A stretch of DNA of 48,981 bases from Condylostoma magnum (GCA_920105805.1 CAKKTI010000129.1:1-48981); one strand, 5' to 3'. Shown: positions 33,964 through 47,060, counted from the stretch's first letter. Notes: generated by a model from the letters alone, not told the origin. Made by a program: numbers and translations.

Positions 33964-34968
33964 ATGTTGGCTCAGTTATTAGTCATTTCATCAATGTTCT
34001 ATTCGAATGTATTGGGAAAGGAATACATAAACTTCTTAATCGATGATAGTTTTTAATGTGCTTAATCAATAAAATTCACTAAAGACTCTGTAGTTCTAGG
34101 CAGCTCTCATGAAATCGAGATTGTTGATCCAATTTGTCAAAACTACCTAATAGCTTTTCAACCTCAAAATTATATCACAGTAGCTTTCAGCGATTAAACA
34201 ACTAATACTTTTAGCTATGATGTATGGACTCTTGTATAATCAAGCGGACAAATTTGTCTAATATAAACTGGACAAGAACTAATAAAATTTGAAATCAACT
34301 CAAATCTGAAAATAAGAATTGATGTATTAGATAATTAATGGAGAACTCAGTAGACAGATTAATCCATTTAATTAAATATATGGCATTATTTGTAGCTCAG
34401 AGTTGCATATGATTAGGAGAAACTCTCGATTAAAACTTAGATTAATACTAATTCCTAAGAATTATTTGAATTTGACTCCTAAGTAGTTTTTGATAATTTG
34501 CATATGTTCTCTTTGAAAGTAGGTGGTGGATTCATGGGATACATTTCCTACTTCAGATTATCAGATGAAGAACTGAATATAGGAATAGGATACTAATGCT
34601 ATTGTGATGGCTAAAAGTGTAATGAGTGTTAAACGGCTCTCAATTTATTACATTGTCCAAAATTCTACGATAATGATAACAATTGTATCAATTCTTCTCC
34701 CCAAAAACAAATCCGAAATACCTGTCCAAGTGGAACATATGAAGATAGCTTAGGAGAATTAATGAAGTGTTTAAGTTGTCATTATACTTGCAGTAGTTGT
34801 AGTGGACCTTATTTTGATGATTGTATTACATGCAAAGATTCAAATGCAGCTTATATCGAAGGATAATGTATACTATAGGACAATCAACGCTAATTATAGG
34901 CTTGTCCTGGTTCATAATGAGTAAATAGTACTACTGAAGGCTGTATGGAGTGTTAGAGTCCTTGCAAT
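33924..34968 (+). repeat. direct duplication, copy 2
   Basis: Counterpart of 29441-30485: about 40 bp upstream and the first kilobase of coding sequence. Many of the few differences are silent or conservative (for example ATA/CTA and TAA/CAA exchanges for Gln), consistent with a recent copying event under protein-level constraint. Confidence 0.9.
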
Positions 34969-37900
34969 AAATGTGCGAATAATGTTAGCGAGTAAATATG
35001 CCTTGAGTGCTAATCAAATATTTTATATTTAGATTTGGTTAATAATCAATGCGTATGCTAAATTCCAAGGAAATGAGATGGAAATAGATGTAATTGTCCT
35101 TAGAACGCTGAAGAATCTAATGTTACTTGTATTTGTAGCTATTAATTTGCAGATATTGATACTCTTCAGGAGTTAAATTGCTAGAATTGCAATGATGTCT
35201 GTCCTTCTTATAATGGAACTGGCTAAAGGTGCTAAGATTATTTAAATAATAATAAAATAATAAAAGACGGATAATGCGTTGATGAATGTACTGGGGATGG
35301 ATATACTTTGAATGATTAGGTCACACCTAAATAGTGTATTACATAAAGTTAATGCGGTGAAAACTGCAGTACATGCACTAGTAACGGCTCTGATTGTACT
35401 GTGTGTAATGAAAACTTTTATTTATATAGCGGTGAATGCTTGAGTAATTGTCCAAATAATACTTATTAGGAGAATCAATCTTGCTATGATTGTCATTGAA
35501 GGTGTAGTGAATGCAATGGCCCGAATTCACAAGACTGTACTTAATGCTCGGATAAATATGCCAGTCCATAAGGCGAATGCTAGTGCAATCCTACATTCAT
35601 TAATCCAACTGGTACTATATGCGAATGTCCTTAAAACAGTTACCTAAATGAAGATAAATGCGAATGTAATCCTGGATATTTGAATGAAAGCAATGAACCG
35701 AATGTATTAGACTGTAAACCTTGCCCATCTTCAAAATGATATAATGAAGCTGAATTATAATGCATGGATTGCTTACCTCCTTGCTTAAAATGCTTAGACT
35801 TTCAGACTGAGTAAAAATGTGAAATTTGTTTAACAGATCTGATGGTAAAAGATGCTTCAGATTATTGTGTATGTCAATATCCTTTTAACTTTAATTAGAG
35901 CTAAACAGATTGTAAGTGCCCAGATTTTAGCTAATAAGTCGATTAAAGTTGTACTTGCATATAAAATTATTACGACACTTTATAAGAAAACTAAATAGTG
36001 TGTGAGTAATGCCCTATTCAATGTACTGAAAATTGCAGGAAAGAAAACTAAACTATCAGATGTGAGTGCATTAATCCTTAATAAATTTTTGATACTTAGA
36101 CTTAATAATGCATGCAAGTTTGTAATGATAATTAATGATTTGATTTTACAAGCTCAATATGCTAGGATTGCTAAGCACCATGTGAGCTATGTAAAAGTGG
36201 TAATTAATTATAATGCTTGTCTTGCATTTCTTAAGATATGATTATAAATGATGGATTATGTGCATGTTAAGAGCCAATGTAAATGATTGAAAATACAGAA
36301 TGCAAGTGCCCTGATGGAACATATAAGGATGATTCAAGTATCATTTGCTAAAATTGCCCAAATAATTGCTTAAAATGCTATTTCTAAGGTGATTAATTGA
36401 AATGTACTGAATGCATTGAAAACTATGAATTAATATAAGGCACATGCAGTCAGGTTCAAGCTAGTCTATCAATACTTAATGTGAATAAAGGTATAATTAC
36501 AATTACTATTCAAGATGCTAACTTTGAAATCAGCTAAGAGTTACTTAAATTGATTATAAACGATGAAAATATTACATTTTAATTGATAAAGTTGAGCTAA
36601 ACTGAATACAATCTAGAAACTAATTTGAATATAATAGTAGGAGAGATAAAAGTCTAATTATAAGATCAGAATGACTAGATAATACAAGACACGAAGGTTA
36701 TAGAAGATTAAGAAGATGAGCTAGATGAAGACGACGAAGACACATTAAATGAGCTTGATGAAGTAAACGAATTAGGAGAATAGGCACAAATTGCTTCTAG
36801 TACTCTTGCTACTGGCGGTGCTATTTTAGCAATTATGACTGGAAATACAGGGGCAATTTGAGCCCTGATTAATACTATCTAAATCTTAGCCTTTATTCCA
36901 ATGACTAATGTAGTATTAACGGAAAAATTGATTAAGTTCTTTGCATCTATTTTAAACTACAGCATAATTCCTAATATCTTCAAATTTTTTATTGAAGAAT
37001 CAGGAGAATCTTATAGTGAATTAAGTGAACGAAATGGGTATAATACTAGTCAATTTTTACTCAATTGCGGAGACTTATTATCAGTTGTAATAATCAACAT
37101 TGCACTATGACCTATTTTTTATGCACTAGGACGAGTTAAACACTAAAAGACAGCAGCATATTTTAATAAGATTAGCCAGTCTTATACATGGAATTTCTTT
37201 TTAAGATTCTGGCTTGAAGCTTATATTGAAATTGGATTTGCTGCATTCTTTTAAGCTCTATCCGTTTAAACAGATAGTACTGCAGATAAATTTAATGTTT
37301 CAATAGCCATAGTCTTCTTATTTGGTATACTAACTACACCGTTTCTAATTCTAGCTGTATTCCTAAAATTAAAATGATTTATTTCATCTAATGGGAATAG
37401 TGAATACGATACACAAATTAAAAAACTTGATACTTTGATTACTGATATTGAGATTAACACAAATAGATTTAATTTCTGGTTTAATTACTGGTTTTTAATT
37501 AGAAGATTAATCTATTTACTGACATAGGTTTTCTTATTCGATTATCCCTACTTGCAATGCATCTTTAACATAGGACACACATTCATCAACTTATTGATTT
37601 GTGTGTATTTCAGGCCTTTTAATAGTAGATTATCCACTATTTCAAATTGCTTAAGTGAGTTTTTAATTCTATCAGTATTCATAATAGTCTCTTTTTATAA
37701 TGATTCTTTAGGTTCTGAAATGTCTGAGTTTTATGAATAATTTATTTTAGGAATAGTCGTAACAATCATGTGTATTTAGATTCTTGAAGCTTTGATTGAT
37801 TAAGGACTGAAGATTCATGAATGGTGGTAAAAAAGAAAATAGAGGTTAAACAATGAAGTAGAAGAAGAGAATTAAAATAATACTTAATGCAACGTAGAAT

Positions 37901-38415
37901 AAATTGACGAATATGATGATAGTTTATAGGATTAAACAAACTAATAACTATGCAATTTTAAGGATAAATCTGATAGTGAACCTAAAGATGAAAGCCCTTA
38001 AATACAATATATTGATCAATCAAGCTTTGAATCATATATTCCATCTTCTATAAATACTAGTAATGAAGGCTACATATCACTTATTAATTAATAGAAATGA
38101 TCAGATATAGAGATCTAGAATATAGTGCTCGAGGAAGAAGAAAATAAATCTTAAGAGGAAGATTCTCTATATTAAGTCAACTCTTCGAATTATGTAGATA
38201 TTTAAGAAACAATAGCCATATACTCGGATTTTGACCTTTCTCAAGAATAATAGCATGATATTTCCCTTCATTTTTTAAACACTCCTGACGAAAATGATTA
38301 TTAGATAGATAAGTACATTTAAATTTTACCAAAAGTTAGTTTTAATTCTGTAAATAGTAAATATAATGCTCATTTGCATTACTATGGTGTATATTCAAAT
38401 TCAAAAATTAGGTAA
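33964..38415 (+). CDS. cysteine-rich multipass receptor, copy B
   Basis: 1483 residues in one unbroken frame. It shares copy A's signal peptide and N-terminal domain, then has its own longer array of furin/GF-receptor-like cysteine repeats (NCSTCTSNGSDCTVCNENF; CMDCLPPCLKCLDFQTEQKC). An acidic stretch precedes the membrane (EDELDEDDEDTLNELDE). From about residue 930 come transmembrane segments (IASSTLATGGAILAIMTGN; IPMTNVVLTEKLIKFFASIL; FLFGILTTPFLILAVF). A long Asp/Glu/Ser-rich cytoplasmic tail follows. TGA reads as Trp in TM segments. It ends TAA 38413-38415, overlapping by 8 bp the 3' end of a small gene on the other strand. Function unknown: likely surface receptor or sensor. Confidence 0.85.
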
Positions 38416-38797
38416 CTATCATTCTAAGTAAGGTTGATAATGGATAATCTTCTGTTATCATAAAATACTAATCAAAACTGCTAAGAATTTTAATTAGTCT
38501 TGATCTATTTATGGAATCATAAATGTCAATGAACAATACATAAATATAACCTCTAATATGTTTTACTCTGAAATCAACCAAAATTTCACTTTATGGCTGA
38601 TCTTCCTTTTATAAATCCATATTACCTGTAGTTAGTAGCTTATCTAATATAACATTACTCTTGCCTTCTTATAAATACATGATGCTATTATTATTTCTCG
38701 TATCACTAATACTAAGGAGAACTGCTTCATTAATAGAAATAATAAAGATTTATTATTACTCTGTTAAGTAATTGAATTAAAAGGGAAAGCTGTGCAT
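38408..38797 (-). CDS. small unknown protein, 129 residues
   Basis: Not recognised. This frame has far better composition than the other five: MHSFPFQFNYLTEQQQIFII, then LLSISDTRNNNSIMYLQEG, then VDFRVKHIRGYIYVLFIDIY, then INRSRLIKILSSFDQYFMIT. The alternation of strands and helices suggests a small globular alpha/beta domain. It ends TTA-coded TAA at 38408-38410 after LRMIVT, overlapping the receptor B stop on the opposite strand. Because frames lack real stops in this code, a chance reading cannot be fully excluded. Confidence 0.5.
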
Positions 38798-39144
38798 ATT
38801 CTTTTAGTTACAGTGCTAAATATAACGAAAAGTAATGAAATAATAATACTAAAATATTATGTTAAATATATATAGTAAGTTCTTAGTAGATTTCATAGAT
38901 TTTCTGTATTATTTTCATATATAACACATATTTTAAACTAACTTTTTAAATTCGTTAAATTTCTATTAAGAGGTTAAATATTGTATCTAGCTGAAATTAA
39001 AGAAGCATATCAAGCTCAAGTTCGATTATATAATGAATTGAGTTTGCAATGCCATAAGCTGATATAATAATAGAGAAATTATTGCAACGACTGTGAGTTG
39101 GATAAAGATATTGAATAATAAAAGTTAACCTAATTAGTGGTATA
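38798..39144. other. 347-bp AT-rich spacer
   Basis: Lies between the start of the small unknown gene and the stop of the class C GPCR, both on the minus strand. Very A/T-rich with no convincing coding frame; it would hold the promoter of the small gene. Confidence 0.5.
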
Positions 39145-42100
39145 CTAAGTAACACTTGTAGTTTGATTATCTGATGGATATTCATCTCCTGATAATTGAA
39201 ACCTAAAAAGCTGATAAACCTTGCTCTCCCCTCCAAACTTTATCAAAGGGAATGCTTTTCTTCTAATAATCAAAAAGATTGACAATAATAAAGGTATGAA
39301 TAGCACAGCAAGACAACAATATAAAATCACATCCTAAGAGATTTCAAAATAATTTAATGTTGTTGATAGAGCTATAACCAATGCAGCATATAAGTGGCTT
39401 GAACTTAATATTACTTTTAAGAATGCATAGTTGCAAGTATCAAATAACAATTAGTAAACAAAAAGTACTAAAACCATAGATGATAAAAGCGAGCCTAATA
39501 CAGTTTGATAATCCTTTTCAAGCAAAGCTGTTAAAGGAATAAAACTGAATTGTATAAAATGTCTTAAAGCAATAAATCTTTACTAATACTCTATTTTAAG
39601 TACTGGATGTTATTCATACTATCAGGAAATATAAGCTATTGGACTGATTAAGGTTATAATTATTATAGCTAGAAATCCAAATATAGCTTTATACCAATAA
39701 TCGTAGTTTCAACATTATAAATAGCAATCATAGTAATTAAAAGACTAGTTTAAATCATCTCCAATACTTTCTTCACATCGATATTGAGTTAATAAACCAT
39801 TACTGATAAATAGAGCTAATAAATTCCCTATTATTGGAGTTACTAACTCAGATAAACGATCAATACCATAAAAAATCAAAGAATATCTTTATAGATTCAA
39901 TCTATTAGCAATAAAACATATCACTCATAACAGGCTAAATATGAATAAAGGCAATAAAGTCCTGCTATATCCTCCATCCTCATAATCCATTAGTGAAGAT
40001 AAGTCATATTTAAGTAATTTTTAGAATTCTTTAAAGTAATGTTGATTTAAATTCAATCCAAATCCTATAAAATAAGCTAAATCGCATAAAGGGATAGCCA
40101 TGGCTATTATATCTTAACTTGTTGCAAAGTGTCTTTGGCTTATTTATACTAAATGTTGATTTTGAGATTTGATAAAAATTAAAATAGTCGGAAAAATAGC
40201 TAAAATTCCAATACTAATTGCAATAATCTTAAAAGCCTATATTCCTTTATCAGACTCTTGTATACCTCTTAAAGGTATTTCACATTTCTCTTACCTTTCA
40301 ATCAATTCTTGTGGTATATTTAAAGATTCTAAAGGCCATATAGCTTAATCTACTTTTTCTATCAAAATAGAAGAATTTGGATTGAATATTCATGGAGTTT
40401 CAAAGTATGGATTATAACTTTCGTCTATTTATAATTAATACATATAGAAAAGCAATTAATCTCTATCATTTGTTTCATTACTAACGATTATAGTTCCAGA
40501 ACATCCTTTAAACTTACTTTACCTTATAGCCCATTCTACTTTTTCATGATCTTCATAATCCAACCCTCTTCTTATCATAAAATCAAAAGTAATAGCATAA
40601 AGCATTAGACCATCGTAATAGAAGCACATTACAGGGTGAACTTGATTTTCAGTTATGATTGCCAGTTTCTAATAGACCTCTTATCCTTTGACGCCATAAA
40701 AAGTAGCATTTGATAATTAGATTTACCCCTGCATTTATTAAGCTCTTTCTTATTACTTTTCTGAATCTATTATGTAGCCCTTTGTATCAAATCCCCAGAA
40801 AAATAAATACAAATACGTATCTAAATAATTACTTGATTCAAGAAATCAATCAAAAATTAGCATAGATTGGGGATCAGGAATTGTAAATATAATTAAACGG
40901 CATTTAGAGTCAATAATATCTTAAAAGTAATCAGAATTCTCCAATAATCATTCTTCTGTGAAATTATCAGGAACAAGTCGATATTGGCTCTAGTTACAAA
41001 TTGAGAAATTTAGTATAGAGAATTATGATTCTACTAAATTATACCAATCTGCATAATATTCAGAATATATAATAGAATACTTCTTCCAACCTAAAAGAGA
41101 GTAAAATCTAAAGCTATACTGCATATAAGTATTTAGGTTGGTTACAACTCTAGAAAAATTCGGATATTTTTGACGAGAAGCTAATTCAATATCTGAAATA
41201 GATGGACTGCTGAAAGGAATACCTATATTTTAGGATTAGAGTTCTTCTATAATTCCAATTGAGCTATAAATACTAAAAGGGCCTATTATAGCTTAACCTA
41301 GGTTATCTTTATGTTGATTAATACATTAAGATATAAAGTCTTCATTATGATCTATTGATTAACATCCAAATTCATAAGATTATATTTAAAAATTGGGAAG
41401 TATATCATTTGATTCGTTCACTTCATTTAATGCTAAAGTACTTCCTATCAAATAACCTTAGTATGCAGGATCAAGGGCTGGATCTAGAAGGACATTGCTA
41501 AATGAAATAGTAATAATAGGGGGAATTATTTAAGGTATATTAGAAGTTGAATCTAAATAAACACCTTGATGTAAAGCATCCAAAACCTTATTTTCACCCT
41601 TGAGTATATTTACGATGACATACTCTTATTACCGAGTTAAATTATTGTTAGTCATGCTTAAAGCTATTTCAAAGTATTTTAGTACTACATCTATTTCTGT
41701 TTTTACATCCAGCATCTCCTTATCCATAATACACAGCATTCCTGGTAAACTTGCTGCTTTACAGCCCTCTCCAGTACTAACTAATCCTGCTCCTGGCTTC
41801 AACAGCTTCATAGAAATAATACTCTACTCCAAATGAAGCTACTCTTATATTGTTAAGTTTGAAACTATCAGAAACTTTCCAGAAGGCTTAATCACTCTTC
41901 CAATTATCTTTTACATGTTTTCTAATGTTGTATCTCCTGTTAAAACTATAGATTCAGGAGCACTCAAGCATTGTGTTCAAGCTGCTTTTCTAAATGAATA
42001 AATTAGGTAATAAAAGTCTCATTCCATAGCTTCTATTAACTCTTTAAGTTTCTAGCAAGCCATCTGTTGATCTTCTCCGATGTAAATAGATTTTTTTTAA

Positions 42101-42393
42101 CTCATTCCTGGAGGAAGAGATGTGAAGAAATGAGGCTTATCATTTGAGGTTGACCATATATTGGCTTGATGATAGCTGATTAGACTTGATGAGAAGTTGA
42201 TTATTGCATTACAATTTTGAGACCAGAGTGTTTCTTCACTTTTATCAGAAATAACTTCAATTTCTATATACTTAGTATTGCTGAACTCCTCAATTGCTAC
42301 CTTGATTTGATTGTAGTAATCATTTTGAGGGAGGATCAGAGTATAATTTGCCGCCTAGGAGCAAATAATAAGAGTCAAAAAGTAAAGAACCAT
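39145..42393 (-). CDS. class C-like GPCR with tandem Venus-flytrap ectodomain
   Basis: 1082 residues, one frame. Signal peptide MVLYFLTLIICSQAANYTLI. Residues about 20-280 look like a type-1 periplasmic-binding lobe pair (PQNDYYNQIKVAIEEFSN; LLKPGAGLVSTGEGCKAASL). A second, clearer ANF/LivJ-type domain spans about 290-710: PPIITISFSN, LIGSTLALNEVNE, LGQAIIGPFSIYSSIGIIEE, IPFSSPSISDIELASRQKYP, LLGWKKYSIIYSEYYADW. About 715-1035 holds seven hydrophobic segments (FKIIAISIGILAIFPTILIF; LLPLFIFSLLWVICFIA; MILYCCLAVLFIPLLLSIFL). This is the class C layout (GABA-B/mGlu), plausibly sensing amino-acid-like ligands; ligand is inference. The short tail ends NQTTSVT then TAG 39145-39147. Some Trp are TGA (for example in ETPWIFN). 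Confidence 0.85.
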
Positions 42394-42883
42394 TTTTATA
42401 ACATTTGAATGGTAGTTTTAACTAAATAGATTTTATTTACTTCCTTGTGTACTTGCTTTTAGATCGTTTCCTCAAATAAACTAAATATTTTAAAGTTATT
42501 TAAATTATTCCATTTTATGATACTTTCAAATATTAAATTCTTAGTTTCACTGGGAACTTTCATATTTAATCTTCTCTCTTTATTATATTTCAATACCATT
42601 ATAGCCTTGCAAATTATATAAATTAAAAACTTAGTAAGCCTGTATCTCTAATATATCTACTAATCTGACTTGTATCTCTAATTGTGACTACATAATCGAT
42701 AATTTACAGATATTCCTCATGGCTATTACTATATCAAATAGCACTAATCTTTAATACATATAAAGTGTTCCCTTAATACCTTATTTACTAAAATTAAGAA
42801 AAGCTTGTATTACATATAGGTGCAAATGGGTTATATGGTGCATAACTATATTGACATATAGTTTAGTACTTAAATATTAAAAA
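42394..42883. other. 490-bp divergent spacer
   Basis: Lies between the GPCR start (minus) and the LITAF-like start (plus). A/T-rich with a repeated TGTATCTCTAAT string (around 42641 and 42670) and no convincing coding frame. Presumed bidirectional promoter region. Confidence 0.5.
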
Positions 42884-43513
42884 ATGAGCGGTATAAGCCA
42901 AGCCTCATAATAATAAACAAGATAGCAATTAGATCCCAGTTCACCATAACACAGACGTTTACCAAGTATGTTTATCAAATCAAACTCTCTTAAAAACTTA
43001 TAACATTTATCTCCAACACAGTAAATCTTAGAAATGTCCTTTCTTGAAGTAGAAGACATGGATGATAAACTAATACGGGTTTAAAAGATAAGACAGTCTT
43101 AATCCCTAAAAAACTCATTTTATGCTTCAACTGCAGAACCAAGGAGCTCTGAAGGTATATTAGAAGAATAAAAAACAATAACTAATTCAACACATCATTA
43201 AACTAGTCTTTCTACTGGCCCTGATAACGAAATAGATGAAAGATCTGAGTTCTTTGTTCCTTAAGGGAATTTTAGCTTTGAGAAAAGTGTGTCCCCTAAG
43301 ATTAAGACAGAGGAAGTATAAGGAGTTTCAGTACTGTGTATGAATTGTGGAATTACTGAAATTACTAGAGTAGTTCTTTCAAAGAAAGAGTAAAAAACTC
43401 TACTATAAAAGCTTTGTTTATGTGAAACTAATGAATTAATGAATGCTTAAACTTATTTGCATTATTGTAAAAATTGTGGTCATTTGCTTGGGAAAGTGCA
43501 AACCTTTATGTGA
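42884..43513 (+). CDS. LITAF-like zinc-ribbon protein
   Basis: 209 residues. The first 130 are Ser/Gln-rich and disordered. The C-terminus has paired cysteines: CMNCGITEITRVVLSKKEQ, then LCLCETNE, then YLHYCKNCGHLLGKVQTF. The HYCKNCGHLLG ending strongly resembles the C-terminal CXXC half of LITAF/SIMPLE domains, which sit on endosomal membranes as monotopic zinc modules. The hydrophobic membrane-inserting segment between the halves is not obvious, so the call is LITAF-like only. The end is uncertain: TGA 43511-43513 follows the domain and is taken as the stop. If that TGA is read as Trp, as elsewhere, the protein would run 23 more residues to TAG 43580-43582. Confidence 0.6.
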
Positions 43514-43709
43514 TTTGGTATAGTTAAATTAATTAATTGGATTTATAACTTTAGTTGTTTTGGTAATACTGATCATTATTAGATATAAGTTAACTTTTAT
43601 TATATTACTAGATCTTAAAAGCTATGGACTCATTAAGTACAATGATCTCCTTATAATAAAGGGAAAATTGCATTGACTATATCACGTTTTATAATTCATA
43701 CTAAGTTAA

Positions 43710-46700
43710 ATGGGTAGGTTAATTGAATATTTTGCAGTATATGGTTTAGGAGAAGAGGACAAATTTCAGTGTTTTGACTAAGAAAAGTTAGTTTAATTAG
43801 ATCAGATTATGAATATGTCAGCGATTAGTAGCATGAGATTAAGATTGACTAATATTGATGAGGTTTTAGTATCTAAGACTGAGTTTTTACAGTTTTATGA
43901 GCTTTGAAGTTCTGATAAATAGAAACTGTGATTAGAGGTGGTATATGGGTTGAGAAATGGTAAAACTAGAAATAATTGAAATAAAAAGAGTATAACATCA
44001 ATTGGGCTATACTATCTACCTTGTGATAATGATTATTTGATTATTCCTTAATAGAACGGCCTAGAGCCTATTCCTATTATAGATAAACTTGGTAGAAGAC
44101 ATAAGTATAGTCATAGAAGTCAAGGAATGCTGTATTATACTGGATTTTTTGATTTATCGGGGATTTTAAGAGAGTAAGTTAAACAAGGATTCCAGCTTGT
44201 ACTTACTAATTCTTATTAAAGTAACGATGTACTACCAATTTCATAAATTTCTTTTGTATAAGCAGAGATTGTTTACAAGGAAGGAAGTTATAAAAGGTTG
44301 ATAAATCTGCCTTAAAACTTTGAATTGGTAAATTTTGGATTTGGAAGGAATAGAGATTCGTTTTTATGCTATCAGCATATGCAGTCTGTTACTAATTTCT
44401 GCATTTAGCCATAGCTTATTGATTAGGTGCCAATATAGAATTGATCAGACTCTCATTTGCCTTAATAATTATAAATGTTTTTGTATCCACATGGAATTTA
44501 CCTACAAAAGTAAAAAGGAGAGGAAAAAATGATCAGTTATGTACTTAATACAATCATGTAAGAAAGACAGTAAAAATTATACGTAATTTCATTATGTTTT
44601 TATGAGTAATTAACAGAGGTATAAAAGAGTAATAATTGTATAGGATTTTTAGAATCTTAGCCCTTATATGCTCCTAAATCTATTTGCATTGTATCGTAAT
44701 GACCTTTTATAGACTAATTTTAGGAAATACTCAAAGAAATATATAACATTACCAAAACATAAATGGAATATCCTATTGAAAGAGTTATTAATAACTTGAT
44801 TTTCGAGGTATTGTTACCAGATGCTGGATTAACCTAAATCTAATACGAAATCGGCTAAAAACTGATCATTTTTCAACGACCTCCTCCTAATTATCTATCC
44901 TTCTGCCCTTAGGTCAGTATAGAAAACCTTTTCAGAACCGTTAAATCTACTAAGATCCTTGAAGCATGACAGACTATTATGCTGGAAAGAAAACTGCTTA
45001 TTATATCACGAAATAGAGGGCTACTAACTCATATTGCCATAGCTCTAAACGCTTTAATGTTCCCCTTTGAATGATAGCATGTTTTCATTCCAATTTTACC
45101 TAACTAATTGAAGAATTTCATAGGTGCAATACTACCATATATAATAGGAGTTACACCAGATATGCTAGACGATGTTGAAATTCCAGAAGATGCTGTGTAA
45201 TTAGATGTAGACTCAGGCTAGTTATCGTATTCAGAGCCTTTATAAAAGATTTCTCCAAAATTACAGTAATATATACTAGACAAACTTTCGTAATTTTCTA
45301 ATATATACACTCCTCAAGCTTAGGTTAAAATATAAGCTGAATAAGCATATCCTGAGCCCTCACAAATCACAGGCTTTAATTAGATTGCAGTAAGAGATAT
45401 ATTTTTAGAGCTGTAAGGATTGATACTAAAAAACTACACGAAATACTTAATTATTCCCTTTGATAGACAATAGAAGTTTAATGAGTGCAGGGATTGTTTT
45501 GCTATAGATAAATTTCTAAGCTATCACAGATCTAATAGAAAAGACAGCTTTTTGTACAACTTAACAGAAACAGCCCATTTTGCAGCATTTATTGAAGGAA
45601 GATTCTTTAGTACTGATAAAATTCATCAAATAAACTATTTCGATGAATCCTAGAAATTTAAAAGGACAAAAGAATAGCCTTGATTTGTAAAATTATACAG
45701 ACCCTAGGAAACTATAATTTCTTTACAAGTTTCAGATATAGGACTTGAGCCAGGGCAGTACTTCTAATATGATCATTTCCCAAAGCTACAAGATATTTAC
45801 TTTGAAGAACCTCGATAGACATATTAACTACCCTAAACTAGTAAACCTAAGCCAGGGCTTATATTGACTGACAATTACCTTACTAGTTTCAGCCCCAATG
45901 ACTGGATAAAGTACCTTTTATACACTATATACAAAATTTGGTTTATTAACTTCACAGCCTGTATGCCCCGGTACTTCTAATTTTCCTAGAATCTGATGGA
46001 TTTAGCCTTTAATATACTAGACTAGCTTAACTCTCGGGCATAGAAACCAGATGAGGAAATATACAGGAAATTGATAGAAGCTTGTGGGCACTGCGGTCTT
46101 AAAGACCGCGTTTAGTAAGTTTTTAAGAAAATGCGAAGTTAAAAGATAGAGCCAGATGCTTGTACTCATGCTGCATATGTCAAAGCAGTGGCGGAAAGAT
46201 AGGAAAGAAGTAAACATGTTGATATGATTTTAAGTCTAGCTGATTTAACAGAAGGAAGTCTTTGTATGAATTTAGATTTGGATAAGTGTATGTTTCTAGT
46301 AGAGGATTAGTGTCCTAACTGTGAATAATATATGAACTAGGAAGAGATAATGGCTGGGTGGAATAGATCATTTACTAATTTAACAACACAATGTGTTAAT
46401 TAAGACTGTGGGGTTAGATTTGTGTCAAGATTTCATGTTATTATTGATGATTCTAATGGTAATTAAACTGTTGAGGTTGAGTATTACAGTCCACCAGCTT
46501 TGTATAGTGAAATAGAAAACTTGATGTATAATAGCGGGGAGGATATACTAGCTTCTAAGGACTTCTGCGATAAATATACTAACTTGTTTTGGAATATAGC
46601 AAAATGGTATAATTTCATGAAGCTTCCTAATTTCTTCATTAATCCCTGCTTTTAAACCTAGAAATTACCTTAATTACTCGAAAACTTAAAAAGATAAAAG

Positions 46701-47060
46701 AAGCCTAGGCCCACTAAGCCTCCTCAGATGCCTCGCTCTATTAGAAGAGACCGTATTAACGCTTCTTGCTCAGATGATAATATGTCTGATAATGGAAGTT
46801 GTGTGAGTGGGCATAGTGGGCACAGTGGACACAGTGGACATAGTGCTACCAGCACAAGATCGTAAAATGCTATTATTGAAGGGAAATTAGCAAATTTAGC
46901 TAGAAATTAACCTAATAAGAAAAGAAATTTGAGTAATAATAGTAATAGGAACATAAGAAACAACGGATACAGTATATAAAGGCATTTTGGATAGTATATT
47001 GAAGACTTCAAATCAGAGAATATAAGTCGGGGAATCTCAAGCTCAATTTATTTAATATAG
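43710..47060 (+). CDS. DENND4-like DENN-domain Rab exchange factor
   Basis: 1116 residues, one frame. The start MGRLIEYFAVYGLGEED matches the upstream-DENN entry. Central and downstream DENN parts follow: YPIERVINNLIFEVLLPDAG, then QTIMLERKLLIISRNRGLLT, then ALNALMFPFEWQHVFIPILP, then FIGAILPYIIGVTPDM, and dDENN KNYTKYLIIPFDRQQ. Residues about 780-830 form PPR-like helices (IYRKLIEACGHCGLKDRVQQ), and a later CPNCEQYM...CVNQDCGVRF cysteine pair looks like zinc binding. DENN plus PPR is the DENND4 (c-myc promoter-binding protein) layout; the family activates Rab10-type GTPases in membrane traffic. It ends TAG 47058-47060. Several Trp are TGA. Confidence 0.9.
46806..46841 (+). repeat. four 9-bp tandem repeats encoding Ser-Gly-His
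   Basis: AGTGGRCAY repeated four times in frame in the C-terminal tail of the DENN protein, giving SGHSGHSGHSGH. Third-position differences between units suggest that it is not brand new. Likely a flexible linker; histidine clusters could bind metal (speculative). Confidence 0.9.
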
